NCBI RefSeq assembly: GCF_003602095.1
Contig: NZ_RAHH01000007.1
Span: forward strand, 124,001-188,000
Source: Rahnella woolbedingensis
GTDB lineage: Bacteria; Pseudomonadota; Gammaproteobacteria; Enterobacterales; Enterobacteriaceae
DNA length: 64,000 nt
Direction of reading: 5' to 3'
Positions 1 to 10,111 of the stretch are shown here, in pieces (the stretch's first letter is position 1; every line of letters begins with the position of its first letter). The notes under the pieces are model-generated. The model made no database searches. It saw only the letters and a program-made list of their open reading frames with translations, and was not told the DNA's origin. The translations under genes were made by a program, and so were the position numbers.

Positions 1-827
1 GGCTCAACGGCACTCTGCACTATGCCGACACCGACATAACCCTTGGCCGGGATTTTTGCCCAAATTCGGTCACCCGGCTGGAGCTGTTTTAAGGTCTGGC
101 TGTACCAGCTTCCGCCACCAGCACTGATAAACCCGTAGCGACGCGCTTCTTCCCAGACGCGGCTTTTCGGGTCACCAAACGAGACGTAAAACTCACCGAA
201 CCAAGGTTCTTTTGCACCTGTATTAGCATCCACAGTCGCTTGCGCTGCGTTGGTTTGGGTTTCGCTCGGATCAATAAGCCACGTGCGGCTTAAAAACTGT
301 TCTTCACCGTGTTGAAAAACCCTAAAGAAAAGCACATTTATGGGAAGCTTATTTTTGCTGAGATACGCAACAATGCGCTCGGTGGACGAGTCCAACTCCG
401 CCGCAACAATGATGATTTGATGCGTTTGGTTAATAGATTCATCTTCCAGTTCAGCATTAAAGCGTTGCTTAAATGCATCAGCCAGATTACCGCCACGTGA
501 GAATTTTTCATAAATCTGCGACAGGCGATCGGCGGTTAAATCATCGACCCAAGAGGCGTAATCCAGCGCTTGCGCCACCACTTCACGCGGCGTGCGATCG
601 CGCTTAAGTTCAATCAGGATCAGTGAAGCATCCGGCGCGATAGCCAGCAGATCGATACGCCCGCTGTCGAGCGTATTGACCTCCTCACCGATGATCATCC
701 ACTGATCAGACAGTATGGCCGGATCTTGAATAATCATCTTCTGTAGCTGTTTTTCACTGGCAAGTTTGCTGATAGTTAGCGGCTGAGGGTTCTCCCCCAC
801 CCGCCAGATAGCATGATGAACCGGCAT
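1..827 (-). CDS. Putative PD-(D/E)xK nuclease with PUA/EVE-like C-terminus, partial (cut by window edge)
   Basis: The frame stays open from ATG at 827 to the window edge, 275 codons. AAGGA lies just upstream, and the start is 10 bases after the hsdS stop, so it is the fourth gene of the hsd operon. Residues 55-93 look like a RecB/NucS-type nuclease core: Asp59 in GRIDLLAIAP, then Glu73 and Lys75 in LIELKRD, followed by a helix with EVVAQALDYASW. Residues 209-270 (EPWF..., VWEEARRYGF, PGDRIWAKIP, KGYVGVGIV) resemble the nucleotide-binding PUA/EVE-like fold found in modification-sensing enzymes. The domain calls are from motif reading only. The likely role is a nuclease accessory to the restriction system, possibly one that reads modified DNA. 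The C-terminus is not seen. Confidence 0.7.
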   Translation of the reverse strand, partial: MPVHHAIWRVGENPQPLTISKLASEKQLQKMIIQDPAILSDQWMIIGEEVNTLDSGRIDLLAIAPDASLILIELKRDRTPREVVAQALDYASWVDDLTADRLSQIYEKFSRGGNLADAFKQRFNAELEDESINQTHQIIIVAAELDSSTERIVAYLSKNKLPINVLFFRVFQHGEEQFLSRTWLIDPSETQTNAAQATVDANTGAKEPWFGEFYVSFGDPKSRVWEEARRYGFISAGGGSWYSQTLKQLQPGDRIWAKIPAKGYVGVGIVQSAVE

Positions 828-837
828 CGTCTGTTCC

Positions 838-2523
838 TTAGGTTAAGGCTGCGTCTGTGAGAGCGTCTGCGAGATGAAGCTGGGTTTGTTGGGCAGATTG
901 CAGGCGGAATTTAACTAAATTGCACATCGCAGTTAGCTCGTTAACTTTATCAACAATTCGTTTCTGTTCTTCTAACGGAGGAAAACCAAATTCTATGCTT
1001 TCACAATTACTTTTATTAAGATAAGCAATCGTAGTAGACGTTGATGATCCTTCTAATGATTTTTTACTTGCTTTAATCACAAAAGAAAGATATTCAGCAA
1101 CCACCCCACCTAGGGGTATGAAAGCATGTATTTGTTGATTTATAACGACTTCGCATTTGTTAATCATCGTTAAACCAAACCTTCCAACACAGCTCATTAA
1201 AATACTGCCAGTAGGTATAACTCTTGCATTAAATGCCTTTACTTCCTCAGGACTTAAACCTATTTCGGAATCCCTCTCATTTATATATATATTGCATTCA
1301 TCAAAAGAAGGAAGCGTAATCCAAGGAATATTTCCTGAAAAAGATTTTGGTTTGTCTCTATTTGGCACAATAGAGCAACAAACTTCGCCAAATTGGGTAT
1401 GTAACCAATTTTCTGGAATCGATAGTTTAGATGACTTCGGTTTTAAAACACTGCTTTTCTGGTAAACTTTTTCTTTAATTAGTTTTTCTTTTATTCGGCA
1501 TATTGTTTCATAAGTTTCTTTAACTGGAGTATCGCCACCGAATTGCGGCACCAGTTTACCCATTACCGCCAGTTGAAGAATGTTTTTTTTAAGGGCGTCA
1601 ATGCTCGCTTCGGTGGTAAACAGCGTGTCGAAATGCTGACTAATTCGCGCCCAATTTTCAGCTAACTCTTCTGCATTTTGGCTAGCGGTCAGCGTTGTCA
1701 ACAGGGTTTCGACAAGTTGCGAGTGGGCATCCAGGCTGGTCAGGGATTGCTGTTCCAGTTGATCGCAAAGTGACATCAGTTCGTTTACTTTTGAACAAAT
1801 GTTAAATTGTGTATTTAAGCTGGATAACGGTACTGGTATTGAAACTAATTTAGCTTGATTCAATTTTGGAACTGTTGTACCTGTTATATATTCTGAGAGA
1901 TCGGCTGCAGTCAGATAACAAGAAACAAATTCGTTTAATAAAACCGAATTGAATGGTTTGATTACATGAGCATGGTTATTTACCCAAACTTTACCTGAAA
2001 TACAAAATGCCGTTTTATCACCTTTATTCCATTTAGCACCATCTTCACCGACCAAAACTAATTCATCATCAAAAATGTAGTCATCAATATAATCAACAAT
2101 ACCAGAGGCTCCATAATATGGGTATTCACCTGATGAACGAGCTTCTTTTGTGACTGGTTTTCGTTGATGATCCAAAATTTCAACTAACTGCCCCAACCGT
2201 ACCCACTCCCACCCAACCGGCAGCTCAAAAGGCTTTTCATCCTCGCTAATTTCAGGTAGCGGCTTTTGCTTTTTAATTTTTCCCTGTTTCACCAGCTCAG
2301 CTTTCTCAGCCGCAACACGCTTTAACAGCTCAGAAGCCGGTTCATCAGTCGGGTCCTGCGGCACCAGCTTGCCACGCACCGCCAGTTCCAGGATCAGCTC
2401 ACGCAGTTTCTTAATGCCATAGAGGTCGATTTTACCGTTACTGCCGCGCCCGGCGGTGGAGCGGGTTTGCAGGGCGGAAGTCCAGGTATCGATATGCTGG
2501 GTGATCAGTTGTTCAACGGCCAT
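838..2523 (-). CDS. hsdS: Type I restriction enzyme specificity subunit HsdS
   Basis: A 561-residue DNA-recognition subunit that positions HsdM and HsdR on the bipartite target. It has the classic two half-repeats. Conserved helical parts (KKLRELILELAVRGKLVPQ near residue 40, DALKKNILQLAVMGKLVPQ near 310) each lead into a target-recognition domain, and each ends in a coiled-coil segment (VNELMSLCDQLEQQS near 255; KVNELTAMCNLVKFRLQ near 530). The two recognition domains are clearly more AT-rich than hsdM and hsdR, as usual for exchangeable recognition modules. Its ATG overlaps the hsdM stop by one base (TGATG), so the two are translationally coupled. The recognised sequence cannot be read from the protein. 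Confidence 0.95.
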   Translation of the reverse strand: MAVEQLITQHIDTWTSALQTRSTAGRGSNGKIDLYGIKKLRELILELAVRGKLVPQDPTDEPASELLKRVAAEKAELVKQGKIKKQKPLPEISEDEKPFELPVGWEWVRLGQLVEILDHQRKPVTKEARSSGEYPYYGASGIVDYIDDYIFDDELVLVGEDGAKWNKGDKTAFCISGKVWVNNHAHVIKPFNSVLLNEFVSCYLTAADLSEYITGTTVPKLNQAKLVSIPVPLSSLNTQFNICSKVNELMSLCDQLEQQSLTSLDAHSQLVETLLTTLTASQNAEELAENWARISQHFDTLFTTEASIDALKKNILQLAVMGKLVPQFGGDTPVKETYETICRIKEKLIKEKVYQKSSVLKPKSSKLSIPENWLHTQFGEVCCSIVPNRDKPKSFSGNIPWITLPSFDECNIYINERDSEIGLSPEEVKAFNARVIPTGSILMSCVGRFGLTMINKCEVVINQQIHAFIPLGGVVAEYLSFVIKASKKSLEGSSTSTTIAYLNKSNCESIEFGFPPLEEQKRIVDKVNELTAMCNLVKFRLQSAQQTQLHLADALTDAALT

Positions 2524-3995
2524 CAGTTCGCCCCCTTGTTGCCCGCCAATGCGGCACCAAGGATATCGCGCAACTGGTTACGCAGCTCGCTGATTTCCGC
2601 CTGCTGTGTCTGATATTGCGCCAGCAGTTCATCCGGGTCGTGGCTGATGGTTTCGCCCTGGTACGGGTTTTTGATATCGAGGTTGAAGTTGCGCGCAATG
2701 ATGTCGTCGATGCTCACTTTCCACGCCTGGTTGTTCCCTACCCGGCTGGCAAAACCATCGGCTTCGCTGCCCCACCAGTCGATCTCGGTCTGGAATTCTT
2801 CAAACTTCATCGGTTTGGTTTTGCTGTAGTTCTTCACGCCATCCGGGTACGGGTGTTCATAGAACCAGATCTCTTTGGTCGGCTGGCCTTTGGTGAAGAA
2901 CAGAATATTGGTTTTGATGCCGGTGTACGGGTTAAACACACCGTTTGGCAGACGCACGATGGTGTGCAGGTTGCACTCTTCGGTGAGCAGCTTTTTGATT
3001 TTGGTTTTAACACCTTCACCAAATAGCGTGCCGTCTGGCAATACCACTGCTGCACGGCCTTTATCGGCCAGCACTTCGATAATCAGTTGCAGGAACAGGT
3101 CGGCGGTTTCGCGGGTCTGCATTTCTGCCGGGAAGTTCTTCTCGATACCGTCTTCTTCGGTGCCGCCAAACGGTGGGTTGGTGACAATCACGTCTAGCTG
3201 CTCATCCCATGAAGAAAGCGGTTTGTTGAGCGTGTTGTCATGGCGGATTTGTACCGGCACTTCAATGCCGTGCAGCAACATATTGGTGGTACACAGCAGG
3301 TGTGGAAGCTGTTTTTTCTCGACGCCGAAAATCTGCTTTTGCAGCGTTTTATGGTCTTCGGTGGTTTTAACGTAATGCTCTTTCACATGGTCGAAGGAAC
3401 ACGCCAGGAAACCGCCAGTACCGCAGGCCGGGTCCATAATCGACTCACCCAGTTTCGGGTCGATGCGGTTGACCATAAAGCGCGTCACCGCACGCGGAGT
3501 ATAGAACTCGCCCGCATTGCCCGCGTTTTGCAGGTCGCGCAGAATTTGTTCATAAATGTCGCCAAACAGGTGACGCTCGGAGCTGCTGCTAAAATCAATT
3601 TCATTGAGCTTGTTAATTACCTGGCGCAACAGCGTACCGTTTTTCATGTAGTTGTAGGCATCGCTAAACGCTTGCTTCACCACAAAACCGCGCGGGTTTT
3701 TATCGATTGGCGCAATCATGCTTTTCAGGGTTGGGAACAAGTCATCATTCACAAACTCCAGCAGCTCATCACCGGTAATTCCTTCGCTGTTTGCCGCCCA
3801 GGTGCGCCATAGGTAACGTTTAGGGATCGGCAACTGGTAATCATCCTGCTCCAGTTCCAGCTCTTCTTCTTGAGTGTCAAAAATTTTCAGGAACAGCAAC
3901 CAGGAAAGCTGGCCTAAGCGTTGGGCATCGCCATCCACGCCTGCGTCTTTGCGCATGATGTCCTGGAGGGATTTTATGACTGAGCTAATTGACAT
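2523..3995 (-). CDS. hsdM: Type I DNA N6-adenine methyltransferase HsdM
   Basis: A 490-residue modification subunit that transfers methyl groups from S-adenosylmethionine to adenine in the target chosen by HsdS. It has an N-terminal helical HsdM_N region (1-130), the SAM-binding motif DPACGTGGF at 188-196, and the catalytic NPPF at 273-276, typical of gamma-class N6-adenine methylases. It lies 74 bases downstream of hsdR and overlaps hsdS by one base. The length is normal and no lesion is seen. Confidence 0.96.
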   Translation of the reverse strand: MSISSVIKSLQDIMRKDAGVDGDAQRLGQLSWLLFLKIFDTQEEELELEQDDYQLPIPKRYLWRTWAANSEGITGDELLEFVNDDLFPTLKSMIAPIDKNPRGFVVKQAFSDAYNYMKNGTLLRQVINKLNEIDFSSSSERHLFGDIYEQILRDLQNAGNAGEFYTPRAVTRFMVNRIDPKLGESIMDPACGTGGFLACSFDHVKEHYVKTTEDHKTLQKQIFGVEKKQLPHLLCTTNMLLHGIEVPVQIRHDNTLNKPLSSWDEQLDVIVTNPPFGGTEEDGIEKNFPAEMQTRETADLFLQLIIEVLADKGRAAVVLPDGTLFGEGVKTKIKKLLTEECNLHTIVRLPNGVFNPYTGIKTNILFFTKGQPTKEIWFYEHPYPDGVKNYSKTKPMKFEEFQTEIDWWGSEADGFASRVGNNQAWKVSIDDIIARNFNLDIKNPYQGETISHDPDELLAQYQTQQAEISELRNQLRDILGAALAGNKGAN

Positions 3996-4069
3996 GTTTT
4001 CTTTCCGTTTTTAAAAAATGATGCCACCGGGAGCCGTAAGCGCCAGGTGGCAGAATAGTCGTTGGGTTA

Positions 4070-6505
4070 TCAGGCGGAGCGTGGTGGCAACTGGTAGATT
4101 TCGTTTTCCAGTTCGTTCACTGCCTCTTCGTAAGCCTGCTTGTTACCAAAGCTGCTTTTGATAATTTCCAGTGGGCGGCCCAGCGTGTCGAACGGTTTGA
4201 GCTTCAACACCTGAATATCTTCGATTTCCTGCACGCCTTCGTCAGCGTATTTATCCAGAAGCGTGTTTAACACGTTCTGTGCAGGCGCGGAATATTTGGT
4301 GAAATAGTTACGCTTGCGCACGTTGTTGGCACGTTCCTGGCGCGTGAGCGGCGGCTGGCCGTAAACCACATGGCAAAGTAAATCGAACGGGTCGAGATCT
4401 TTACCCACCTCTTCGGCTAACACATCCCAAAGCACGCCCAGCTCTTGCAGCTCCGCAATGATCACCTGCTTGCGGTCGGCAGATTGCCATTTACGGGTGA
4501 AGTCATCAAGTGATGCGTAGTCTTTATCTTTTAGCAACGTTTTGCGGGTGTAATCCTGAAAGGATTCCGTGACCAGTTTGCCGTCTGCATCGTAATACTG
4601 AACGCGTTTCGCCAGCACTTTTACCGCAACGCCGTTAACGTGGAATTTGCGGATTTTGTTTTCGTCGTCTTCTTCGAAAGCGCCAGTTCCATCGCCTGAT
4701 GTCGGGTCATACGTTGCAGGAGTTTCTTCCATCCCAGTAAACACTTCAGGCAATTCACTCTCTGGCGTGTCGTCTTCCAGCCGCTCGTCAAAATCAGAGT
4801 CCGGGTCGGTAATCTCTTCTGCCGTGGTACGAATCACTTTTTCCGGTACGCCGTCAAAACGTTCATCGGCAAACAGTTCGGTGGCTTTTTTGAAGTCGAG
4901 AATGGTGAACCATAGCTTGCCGTGTTTTTCGTTGATACGCGTGCCGCGCCCGATGATTTGCTTGAACTTGGTCATCGACTGAATGTTTTGATCCAGCACC
5001 ACCAGCTTGCAGGTTTGAGCATCCACGCCGGTGCTCATCAACTCTGAGGTAGTGGCAATCACCGGGTAAGGCTTTTTAGGATTGATGAAGTTATCCAGTT
5101 GCCCTTTGCCGATCTCGTCATCGCCGGTGATTTTCATCACATACTTTTCGTTCTTCTTCACCTGCTCCGGGTTCAGGTTGACGAGTGCCCGGCGCATTCG
5201 GTCGGCATGATCGATGTCGTTACAAAAGACGATAGTTTTATCCATCGGATTGGTGCGTTTTAAATAGTCGGTGATGGTTTGCGCCACCAGCAGGGTGCGC
5301 TCATCAATCACCATGGTGCGGTCGAAATCTTTCTGGTTATAAATACGGTCTTCGATCAGCTCCCCGTGTTTATCCACCTGCCCTTTGGTCGGACGCCAGC
5401 CCTGCAAATCCACGTCGATATCCACGCGCACCACTTTGTAAGGGGCGAGGAAGCCATCTTCGATGCCTTCTTTCAGGGAATAGGTATAGACCGGTTCACC
5501 AAAGTAGTCGGTACTGGAGACTTCTTCGGTTTCTTTCGGCGTGGCGGTGAGGCCAATCTGCGTGGCACTGCTGAAGTATTCGAGAATTTCACGCCAGGCA
5601 CTGTCTTCCGACGCGCTGCCACGGTGGCATTCGTCGATGACAATCAGGTCAAAGAAATCGGCCGCGACTTGTTTAAAGGCTTTCTGATGTTCTTCCGGCC
5701 CGGTGATGGCCTGATACAGCGCCAACTGGATTTCATATGCCGGGTCGATGGTGCGCCCGGTGATTTTTGTCATCGCGCTGCCAAAGGGTTGGAAATCGTT
5801 AGTTTTGGTCTGATCAACCAGAATATTGCGGTCCGCGAGGAACAGAATGCGTTTCTTGTTTTTTGCTTTCCATAAACGCCAGATAATCTGGAAAGCGGTA
5901 TAGGTTTTCCCGGTTCCGGTCGCCATCACCAGTAATACACGTTTTTGTCCGGCAGAAACGGCTTCTATGGTTTTATTGATTGCCTGTAACTGATAGTAGC
6001 GCGGGGATTTCCCTGAATTGTCATCGTAGTAATCCTGGCTGATGACGGGCATTTGTTCGGTAGTAAAACCTTTCCAGGCGCAGTATTTATCCCAAAGCTG
6101 TTCAGGGCTTGGGAAATCTTCTAGCTTGATTTCAGACTCAAGCTGCACAGGGTTGGTTTTATCGTGAAAGATAAAGCCATCACCGTTGGAGGCAAAAACA
6201 AAAGGCACATCAAGCAAGCGCGCGTAATCCAGCCCTTGCTGCATCCCTTTGCCAATCTCATGCTTATTGGCTTTTGCTTCTATAACAGCAAGCGGTAACC
6301 CCGGTTTGTGGTAAAGCACAATATCGGCTGATTTCACCGTCAGGCGTGCCGCCAGTTTGCCGCGTACCACTACTTTGCCATCACGGAGTTTTACCTCCTG
6401 ACGTATCTGCGTCATCACGTCCCACCCCGCGTCTTTAATCGCAGGCAGGATGAATTTGGTGATGATATCCGTTTCAGTCAGATTGGTTTTGTTCACGCCA
6501 GCCAT
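4070..6505 (-). CDS. hsdR: Type I restriction endonuclease/translocase subunit HsdR (EcoEI-like)
   Basis: An 811-residue motor and nuclease subunit. The nuclease domain shows Asp61 and Glu76-x-Lys78 (VIEAKA). The SF2 helicase core shows Walker A ATGTGKT at 195-201, DECH at 291-294, GLTATP soon after, and motif VI IGRGTRI in the second RecA domain. An acidic linker (residues about 560-620) precedes a helical C-terminal domain of the EcoEI type. It is the first gene of the leftward operon hsdR-hsdM-hsdS-nuclease. Translation starts at ATG 6505 ([13 protein letters not shown]). The family translocates DNA with ATP and cuts away from the recognition site. Confidence 0.95.
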   Translation of the reverse strand: MAGVNKTNLTETDIITKFILPAIKDAGWDVMTQIRQEVKLRDGKVVVRGKLAARLTVKSADIVLYHKPGLPLAVIEAKANKHEIGKGMQQGLDYARLLDVPFVFASNGDGFIFHDKTNPVQLESEIKLEDFPSPEQLWDKYCAWKGFTTEQMPVISQDYYDDNSGKSPRYYQLQAINKTIEAVSAGQKRVLLVMATGTGKTYTAFQIIWRLWKAKNKKRILFLADRNILVDQTKTNDFQPFGSAMTKITGRTIDPAYEIQLALYQAITGPEEHQKAFKQVAADFFDLIVIDECHRGSASEDSAWREILEYFSSATQIGLTATPKETEEVSSTDYFGEPVYTYSLKEGIEDGFLAPYKVVRVDIDVDLQGWRPTKGQVDKHGELIEDRIYNQKDFDRTMVIDERTLLVAQTITDYLKRTNPMDKTIVFCNDIDHADRMRRALVNLNPEQVKKNEKYVMKITGDDEIGKGQLDNFINPKKPYPVIATTSELMSTGVDAQTCKLVVLDQNIQSMTKFKQIIGRGTRINEKHGKLWFTILDFKKATELFADERFDGVPEKVIRTTAEEITDPDSDFDERLEDDTPESELPEVFTGMEETPATYDPTSGDGTGAFEEDDENKIRKFHVNGVAVKVLAKRVQYYDADGKLVTESFQDYTRKTLLKDKDYASLDDFTRKWQSADRKQVIIAELQELGVLWDVLAEEVGKDLDPFDLLCHVVYGQPPLTRQERANNVRKRNYFTKYSAPAQNVLNTLLDKYADEGVQEIEDIQVLKLKPFDTLGRPLEIIKSSFGNKQAYEEAVNELENEIYQLPPRSA

Positions 6506-6906
6506 AGCAAAGCTCTCAACGGTGAAAGGTCAGCCCTGATTTTACACATAATGATGCGGTAGGTAATGACCTGAAACGATGTTTTGAGCCATTGGCACCC
6601 GGCAAACGAAATCAAAGATCACATCAAAATTGCAGCGACCTCTTTTTTGCAGCATGTTGTTGGCTTTGTTGTGCGCCAAAAGGACTTTTACACTGTTACT
6701 TGGTTCGTGTGATCAGCAGCGTAATAATTCCCGTGTTCTATTCTCGTCAGACTTAAACTGGGGCTACTCATGAACGTTTGATGGTATCTGTGATGGTACG
6801 CGGCAGTAATTAACCAATAATCTAGTTTGTTATCAATACCTTAAATATTCATTCGATTCCTGTAGGGACACCATTTTCACCTCCTCACGATATCCCCTAA
6901 AATCCA
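6506..6906. other. Gene-free gap between hsd operon and nlpA
   Basis: About 400 bases with no supportable ORF, somewhat more AT-rich than its flanks. It must hold the leftward hsdR promoter and the 3' end of the nlpA message. No tRNA, direct repeat or integrase remnant could be recognised, although restriction loci often sit at such insertion boundaries. Confidence 0.5.
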
Positions 6907-7725
6907 TCACCACCCAGGCACCGCCCCGCCGTTAAAGATTTTCTCTGCCGCTTTCGCCACTTCTGGTGACTGATACGATTTCAGAAACTCCTGCACGTTT
7001 TGGGCATCATTATTATCCGGACGTGAAACCAGAATGTTCACGTATGGCGAGTTTTTATCTTCGATGAATATGCTGTCGTGGACCGGCGATAATCCGGTTT
7101 GCTGAATATAGGTAGTGCTGATGATGGCCACATCGACTTTCGCATCGTCGAGCACACGGGGCAGTTGTGCGCCTTCGAGTTCCATAATGTTCAGATGATG
7201 TGGGTTTTCAGCGATATCCAGCGCTGTTGGCAGTAAACCTTTGCCCTCTTTCAGGGTGATCAGTTTCTCTTTTTGCATTAGCAGAAGCGCACGGCCCAAA
7301 TTGGTCGGATCGTTCGGGATCGCCACGGTCGCGCCGTCTTTGAGCTGATCGACGGTTTTAATCTTTTTCGAATAACCGGCCATCGGAAAGACGAAAGTGT
7401 TACCGACCACCACCAGATGATAACCGTGAGCCTTGTTATCCTGCTCGAGGAACGGACGGTGCTGGAACACGTTGGCATCCAGTTCGCCATGTTCGGTTGC
7501 ATCGTTGGGCAATAATGAGCCGCTGAAACCGACCAGCTCGACGTCCAGACCGTATTTATCTTTCGCGACTTTTTTAGCGACTTCCGCGACATCCTGCTCG
7601 GCGCCGTTAATCACGCCGACTTTAATATGTTTTGCATCACTGCTTTTTTGATCACAGCCCGCCAGCAGTAATCCCACCAGCAATACCACAGCGCCAGTCC
7701 GTAAACGAGGTAAGGTCAGTTTCAC
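6907..7725 (-). CDS. nlpA: NlpA/MetQ-family inner-membrane lipoprotein
   Basis: A 272-residue lipoprotein nearly colinear with E. coli NlpA, with the same length and the same C-terminus NGGAVPGW. The signal peptide ends in the lipobox LLAGC (Cys24) followed by Asp25, the Lol-avoidance residue expected for inner-membrane retention. The body is the NlpA/MetQ periplasmic substrate-binding domain (VGVINGAEQDVAEVA, VFQHRPFLEQD). Family members bind methionine and feed MetNI. No metNI genes are next to it, as for nlpA in E. coli, so it is a stand-alone paralogue of metQ rather than part of an ABC operon. Confidence 0.93.
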   Translation of the reverse strand: MKLTLPRLRTGAVVLLVGLLLAGCDQKSSDAKHIKVGVINGAEQDVAEVAKKVAKDKYGLDVELVGFSGSLLPNDATEHGELDANVFQHRPFLEQDNKAHGYHLVVVGNTFVFPMAGYSKKIKTVDQLKDGATVAIPNDPTNLGRALLLMQKEKLITLKEGKGLLPTALDIAENPHHLNIMELEGAQLPRVLDDAKVDVAIISTTYIQQTGLSPVHDSIFIEDKNSPYVNILVSRPDNNDAQNVQEFLKSYQSPEVAKAAEKIFNGGAVPGW

Positions 7726-7936
7726 TTTTTTTCCTTAAAAAATAACCGCTAATGCGTAAGAAAAAGACTATAGCAGGAGGACAGCGGCGATTTAAAAAAC
7801 CAATAAAGTATCGCTAAGAAGAAAAAAGCATATAGATGATCCCCCTGAATTTCTGGTATCCAGATCATTTCCTTATATCAGTGATAAACCGTTTGCTCTC
7901 CCTGCCACTTTTCGGAAAGAGTAGGCTAAATCTATA

Positions 7937-8476
7937 ATGACAAACGAGACCGGAAAGATGGAAATTATTGAAGCAGATGAACAACATATCCCTGCGATGC
8001 AGAAAATTTATGCCTGGCATGTTTTGCACGGCACGGCCTCGTTCGAAACTCAGCCGCCTGATGAACATGAAATGGCGCTGCGCCTGAAAAAGATTCAGGA
8101 AGCCGGTTTATTGTGGCTGGTGGTTCTGCTTGAGGGTGAAGTGAAAGGGTTTTGTTATCTCGGCCGTTACCGCGAACGTTTTGCTTACCGCTTTACGCTG
8201 GAAGATTCGATTTATATTGATCCCGGTTTTCAGAAACGCGGCGCGGGTAAGGCGTTACTTCGCTGCGCCATCGACTGGGCTGAAACGCACGGTTTTCGTC
8301 AGCTGGTGGGCAATATCGGCGACAGCGAGAATGAGGCGTCGATCAATCTGCATCTCGCTGCCGGTTTTCAGGTGAAAGGCACCATGCATTCCGTCGGTTT
8401 CAAGCACGGTCGCTGGCTGGACACGGTATTTATGCAGCGCGCTCTCGGTGACGGCAGCCAGTCGGTGCCTGAATAA
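7937..8476 (+). CDS. GNAT acetyltransferase, phosphinothricin/methionine-sulfoximine type
   Basis: A 179-residue GNAT-fold enzyme. It has the PAT/MddA-family pattern: an early HGTASFET-type substrate loop (residues about 34-41), a YIDPGFQKRGAGKALL acetyl-CoA loop (about 92-107), and late HLAAGF and VGFKHGRWLDTV segments. The family acetylates toxic amino-acid analogues such as methionine sulfoximine. Translation may start at ATG 7937 or at the in-frame ATG 7958, which has GGAAAG close upstream. It stands alone, divergent from nlpA and convergent with the downstream transporter. Confidence 0.85.
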   Translation: MTNETGKMEIIEADEQHIPAMQKIYAWHVLHGTASFETQPPDEHEMALRLKKIQEAGLLWLVVLLEGEVKGFCYLGRYRERFAYRFTLEDSIYIDPGFQKRGAGKALLRCAIDWAETHGFRQLVGNIGDSENEASINLHLAAGFQVKGTMHSVGFKHGRWLDTVFMQRALGDGSQSVPE

Positions 8477-8480
8477 CCGC

Positions 8481-8501
8481 TAAGGCGCGCTGCCGCCTTT
8501 A
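8481..8501. terminator. Hairpin between convergent genes
   Basis: A 7-base stem TAAGGCG / CGCCTTA with a 6-base loop lies between the acetyltransferase stop and the stop of the leftward symporter gene. There is no long T tract, so termination strength is uncertain. Confidence 0.4.
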
Positions 8502-8511
8502 CAACCGCCGC

Positions 8512-10071
8512 TTACAATCCCAGTGCGCCGCCAGAGCCTGCCGGCAGTTCACCGCGCAGGGTTTTGCGCGTCGCACTGCCGCCCCAGACTTCTTTGTAGT
8601 CGTAGCCAGTCAGGTCTTTGATCACCTTCTGACACTCCGGCGTGCAATCGTCAAGGTCGCCACCCAGTTTCAGGCGTGCGACTTCTTTGATCAGCGTTTT
8701 GTGGGTGTCACGGGTCAGTTTGAATTTAAACGTCATGTAAAAACTGACCGCCAGCAGTGCGCCGGTGGCAAAAATCAGCAGGCCGATAATTGCGTGCAGT
8801 GCGCTCTCCGGCTGAGCTCCCTGCCCCTTCACAAACCCGCTTTCCTGCAATACCGTGCCAATCAGCATAATCGCCAGCGCCACGGTACTTTTTCGGGTCA
8901 GTACCATCACACCGGCAAAGATCCCTTCGCGGCGTTTTTTGGTGACGATTTCATCAACGTCGGGAATAAAGCTGTAGATATTCCACGGAATATAATAAAG
9001 ACCGGCACGGGCGAAACCGAATATCGCAAATATGGCGGAAAACAGCAACCATGATACTGCCGTGTCTGAGATATAGAGGTAAAACAAAAATGCCAGCACG
9101 CCGAATATAATACCGTAAGAAAGCCGTAACGCCGCCGAGGGCGACACATTGAGTTTTCCCAGCAGCATCATGAATCCGAAAGTAGAAGGTACAGAAACTA
9201 ACGCCGCCACGCTTAAATAACCGGATACCGATGAGGCATCCTGATGTAATCCGTACACCACGTAATAGGTAAACACGGCACCAAATACATCCAGCGCGGT
9301 AAATGAAAAAATATAGATAATAATATGCTGGCGAAACATTCGAATTTTAAAGGAGGAAAAGAGCTCTAACACCAGACTTTTTAAATGATGCCACAGACTG
9401 CCTCCACCTGCCGTTAGCGGCTCGGGTTCGAACTCTTCGCGTACGTCTTTGGCCTCCCACGTACACATCCAGGTGGTGAAGACTGCCACGCAGAAAATAC
9501 AGGCAAAAATCAGGCCGGTGTAGGTATATGTCATCGAATTATCTTTGCCGGTGTAAATCATAATTACGCCGGGAAGAGACACCGCGAGCAGGCCGCCGAG
9601 CTGGGAACAAATCATGCGAACGCCCGAAAGACGGGTACGTTCACTGAACCGATTGGTCATCTCCGCCGAGAGTGTTTCCCACGGCACCAGTACCATAGCG
9701 GATAACAATTCGATGGAAAGATAGGTGCCGAGATAATACCAGTAGCCCATGTCCGTGACCCAAACCAGCGCGTAGAGGAACATCAGCGGTGCGCTTATCA
9801 GCAGGAAGAACCGGCGGCGACCGAATTTCTTTCCGAGCCAGGTGTTGCCGAAGTTATCGGTGATATATCCCATAATCGGACTTAATATGGCATCAATAAC
9901 GCGGGCGATAGCAAAAATCGAACCGGCCTCGAAAACCGATAATCCGCAATAAGTGGTATAAAAAAATAATAGCCAGGTTCCGATAACAGCAAATGCACCG
10001 CCACCAAATAAATCGGTCACGCCATACCCGATGGCCGTACCGTAACCGACTCTGCGTTCAGTTGGTTTCAT
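8512..10071 (-). CDS. GPH-family sugar:cation symporter (MFS)
   Basis: A 519-residue polytopic membrane protein with about 12 hydrophobic segments. It shows the GPH (glycoside-pentoside-hexuronide) signature: a YGVTDLFGGGAF-type first helix, then IDAILSPIMGYITDN (residues about 60-74) and KKFGRRRFF. The C-terminal tail of about 60 hydrophilic residues is longer than usual. It is the last gene of a leftward operon behind three Gfo/Idh/MocA oxidoreductases, so it probably imports the carbohydrate they oxidise. The substrate is not readable from sequence. Confidence 0.88.
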   Translation of the reverse strand: MKPTERRVGYGTAIGYGVTDLFGGGAFAVIGTWLLFFYTTYCGLSVFEAGSIFAIARVIDAILSPIMGYITDNFGNTWLGKKFGRRRFFLLISAPLMFLYALVWVTDMGYWYYLGTYLSIELLSAMVLVPWETLSAEMTNRFSERTRLSGVRMICSQLGGLLAVSLPGVIMIYTGKDNSMTYTYTGLIFACIFCVAVFTTWMCTWEAKDVREEFEPEPLTAGGGSLWHHLKSLVLELFSSFKIRMFRQHIIIYIFSFTALDVFGAVFTYYVVYGLHQDASSVSGYLSVAALVSVPSTFGFMMLLGKLNVSPSAALRLSYGIIFGVLAFLFYLYISDTAVSWLLFSAIFAIFGFARAGLYYIPWNIYSFIPDVDEIVTKKRREGIFAGVMVLTRKSTVALAIMLIGTVLQESGFVKGQGAQPESALHAIIGLLIFATGALLAVSFYMTFKFKLTRDTHKTLIKEVARLKLGGDLDDCTPECQKVIKDLTGYDYKEVWGGSATRKTLRGELPAGSGGALGL

Positions 10072-10111
10072 TTTTATTATCCTGTCAGTGTAGGGTTATT
10101 ATTAAAATTAT

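Noticed and set aside
6506-6906. Possible island boundary with att site or integrase scar next to hsdR
   Set aside because: No tRNA end, direct repeat or integrase fragment could be identified by eye; only the lack of genes is certain.
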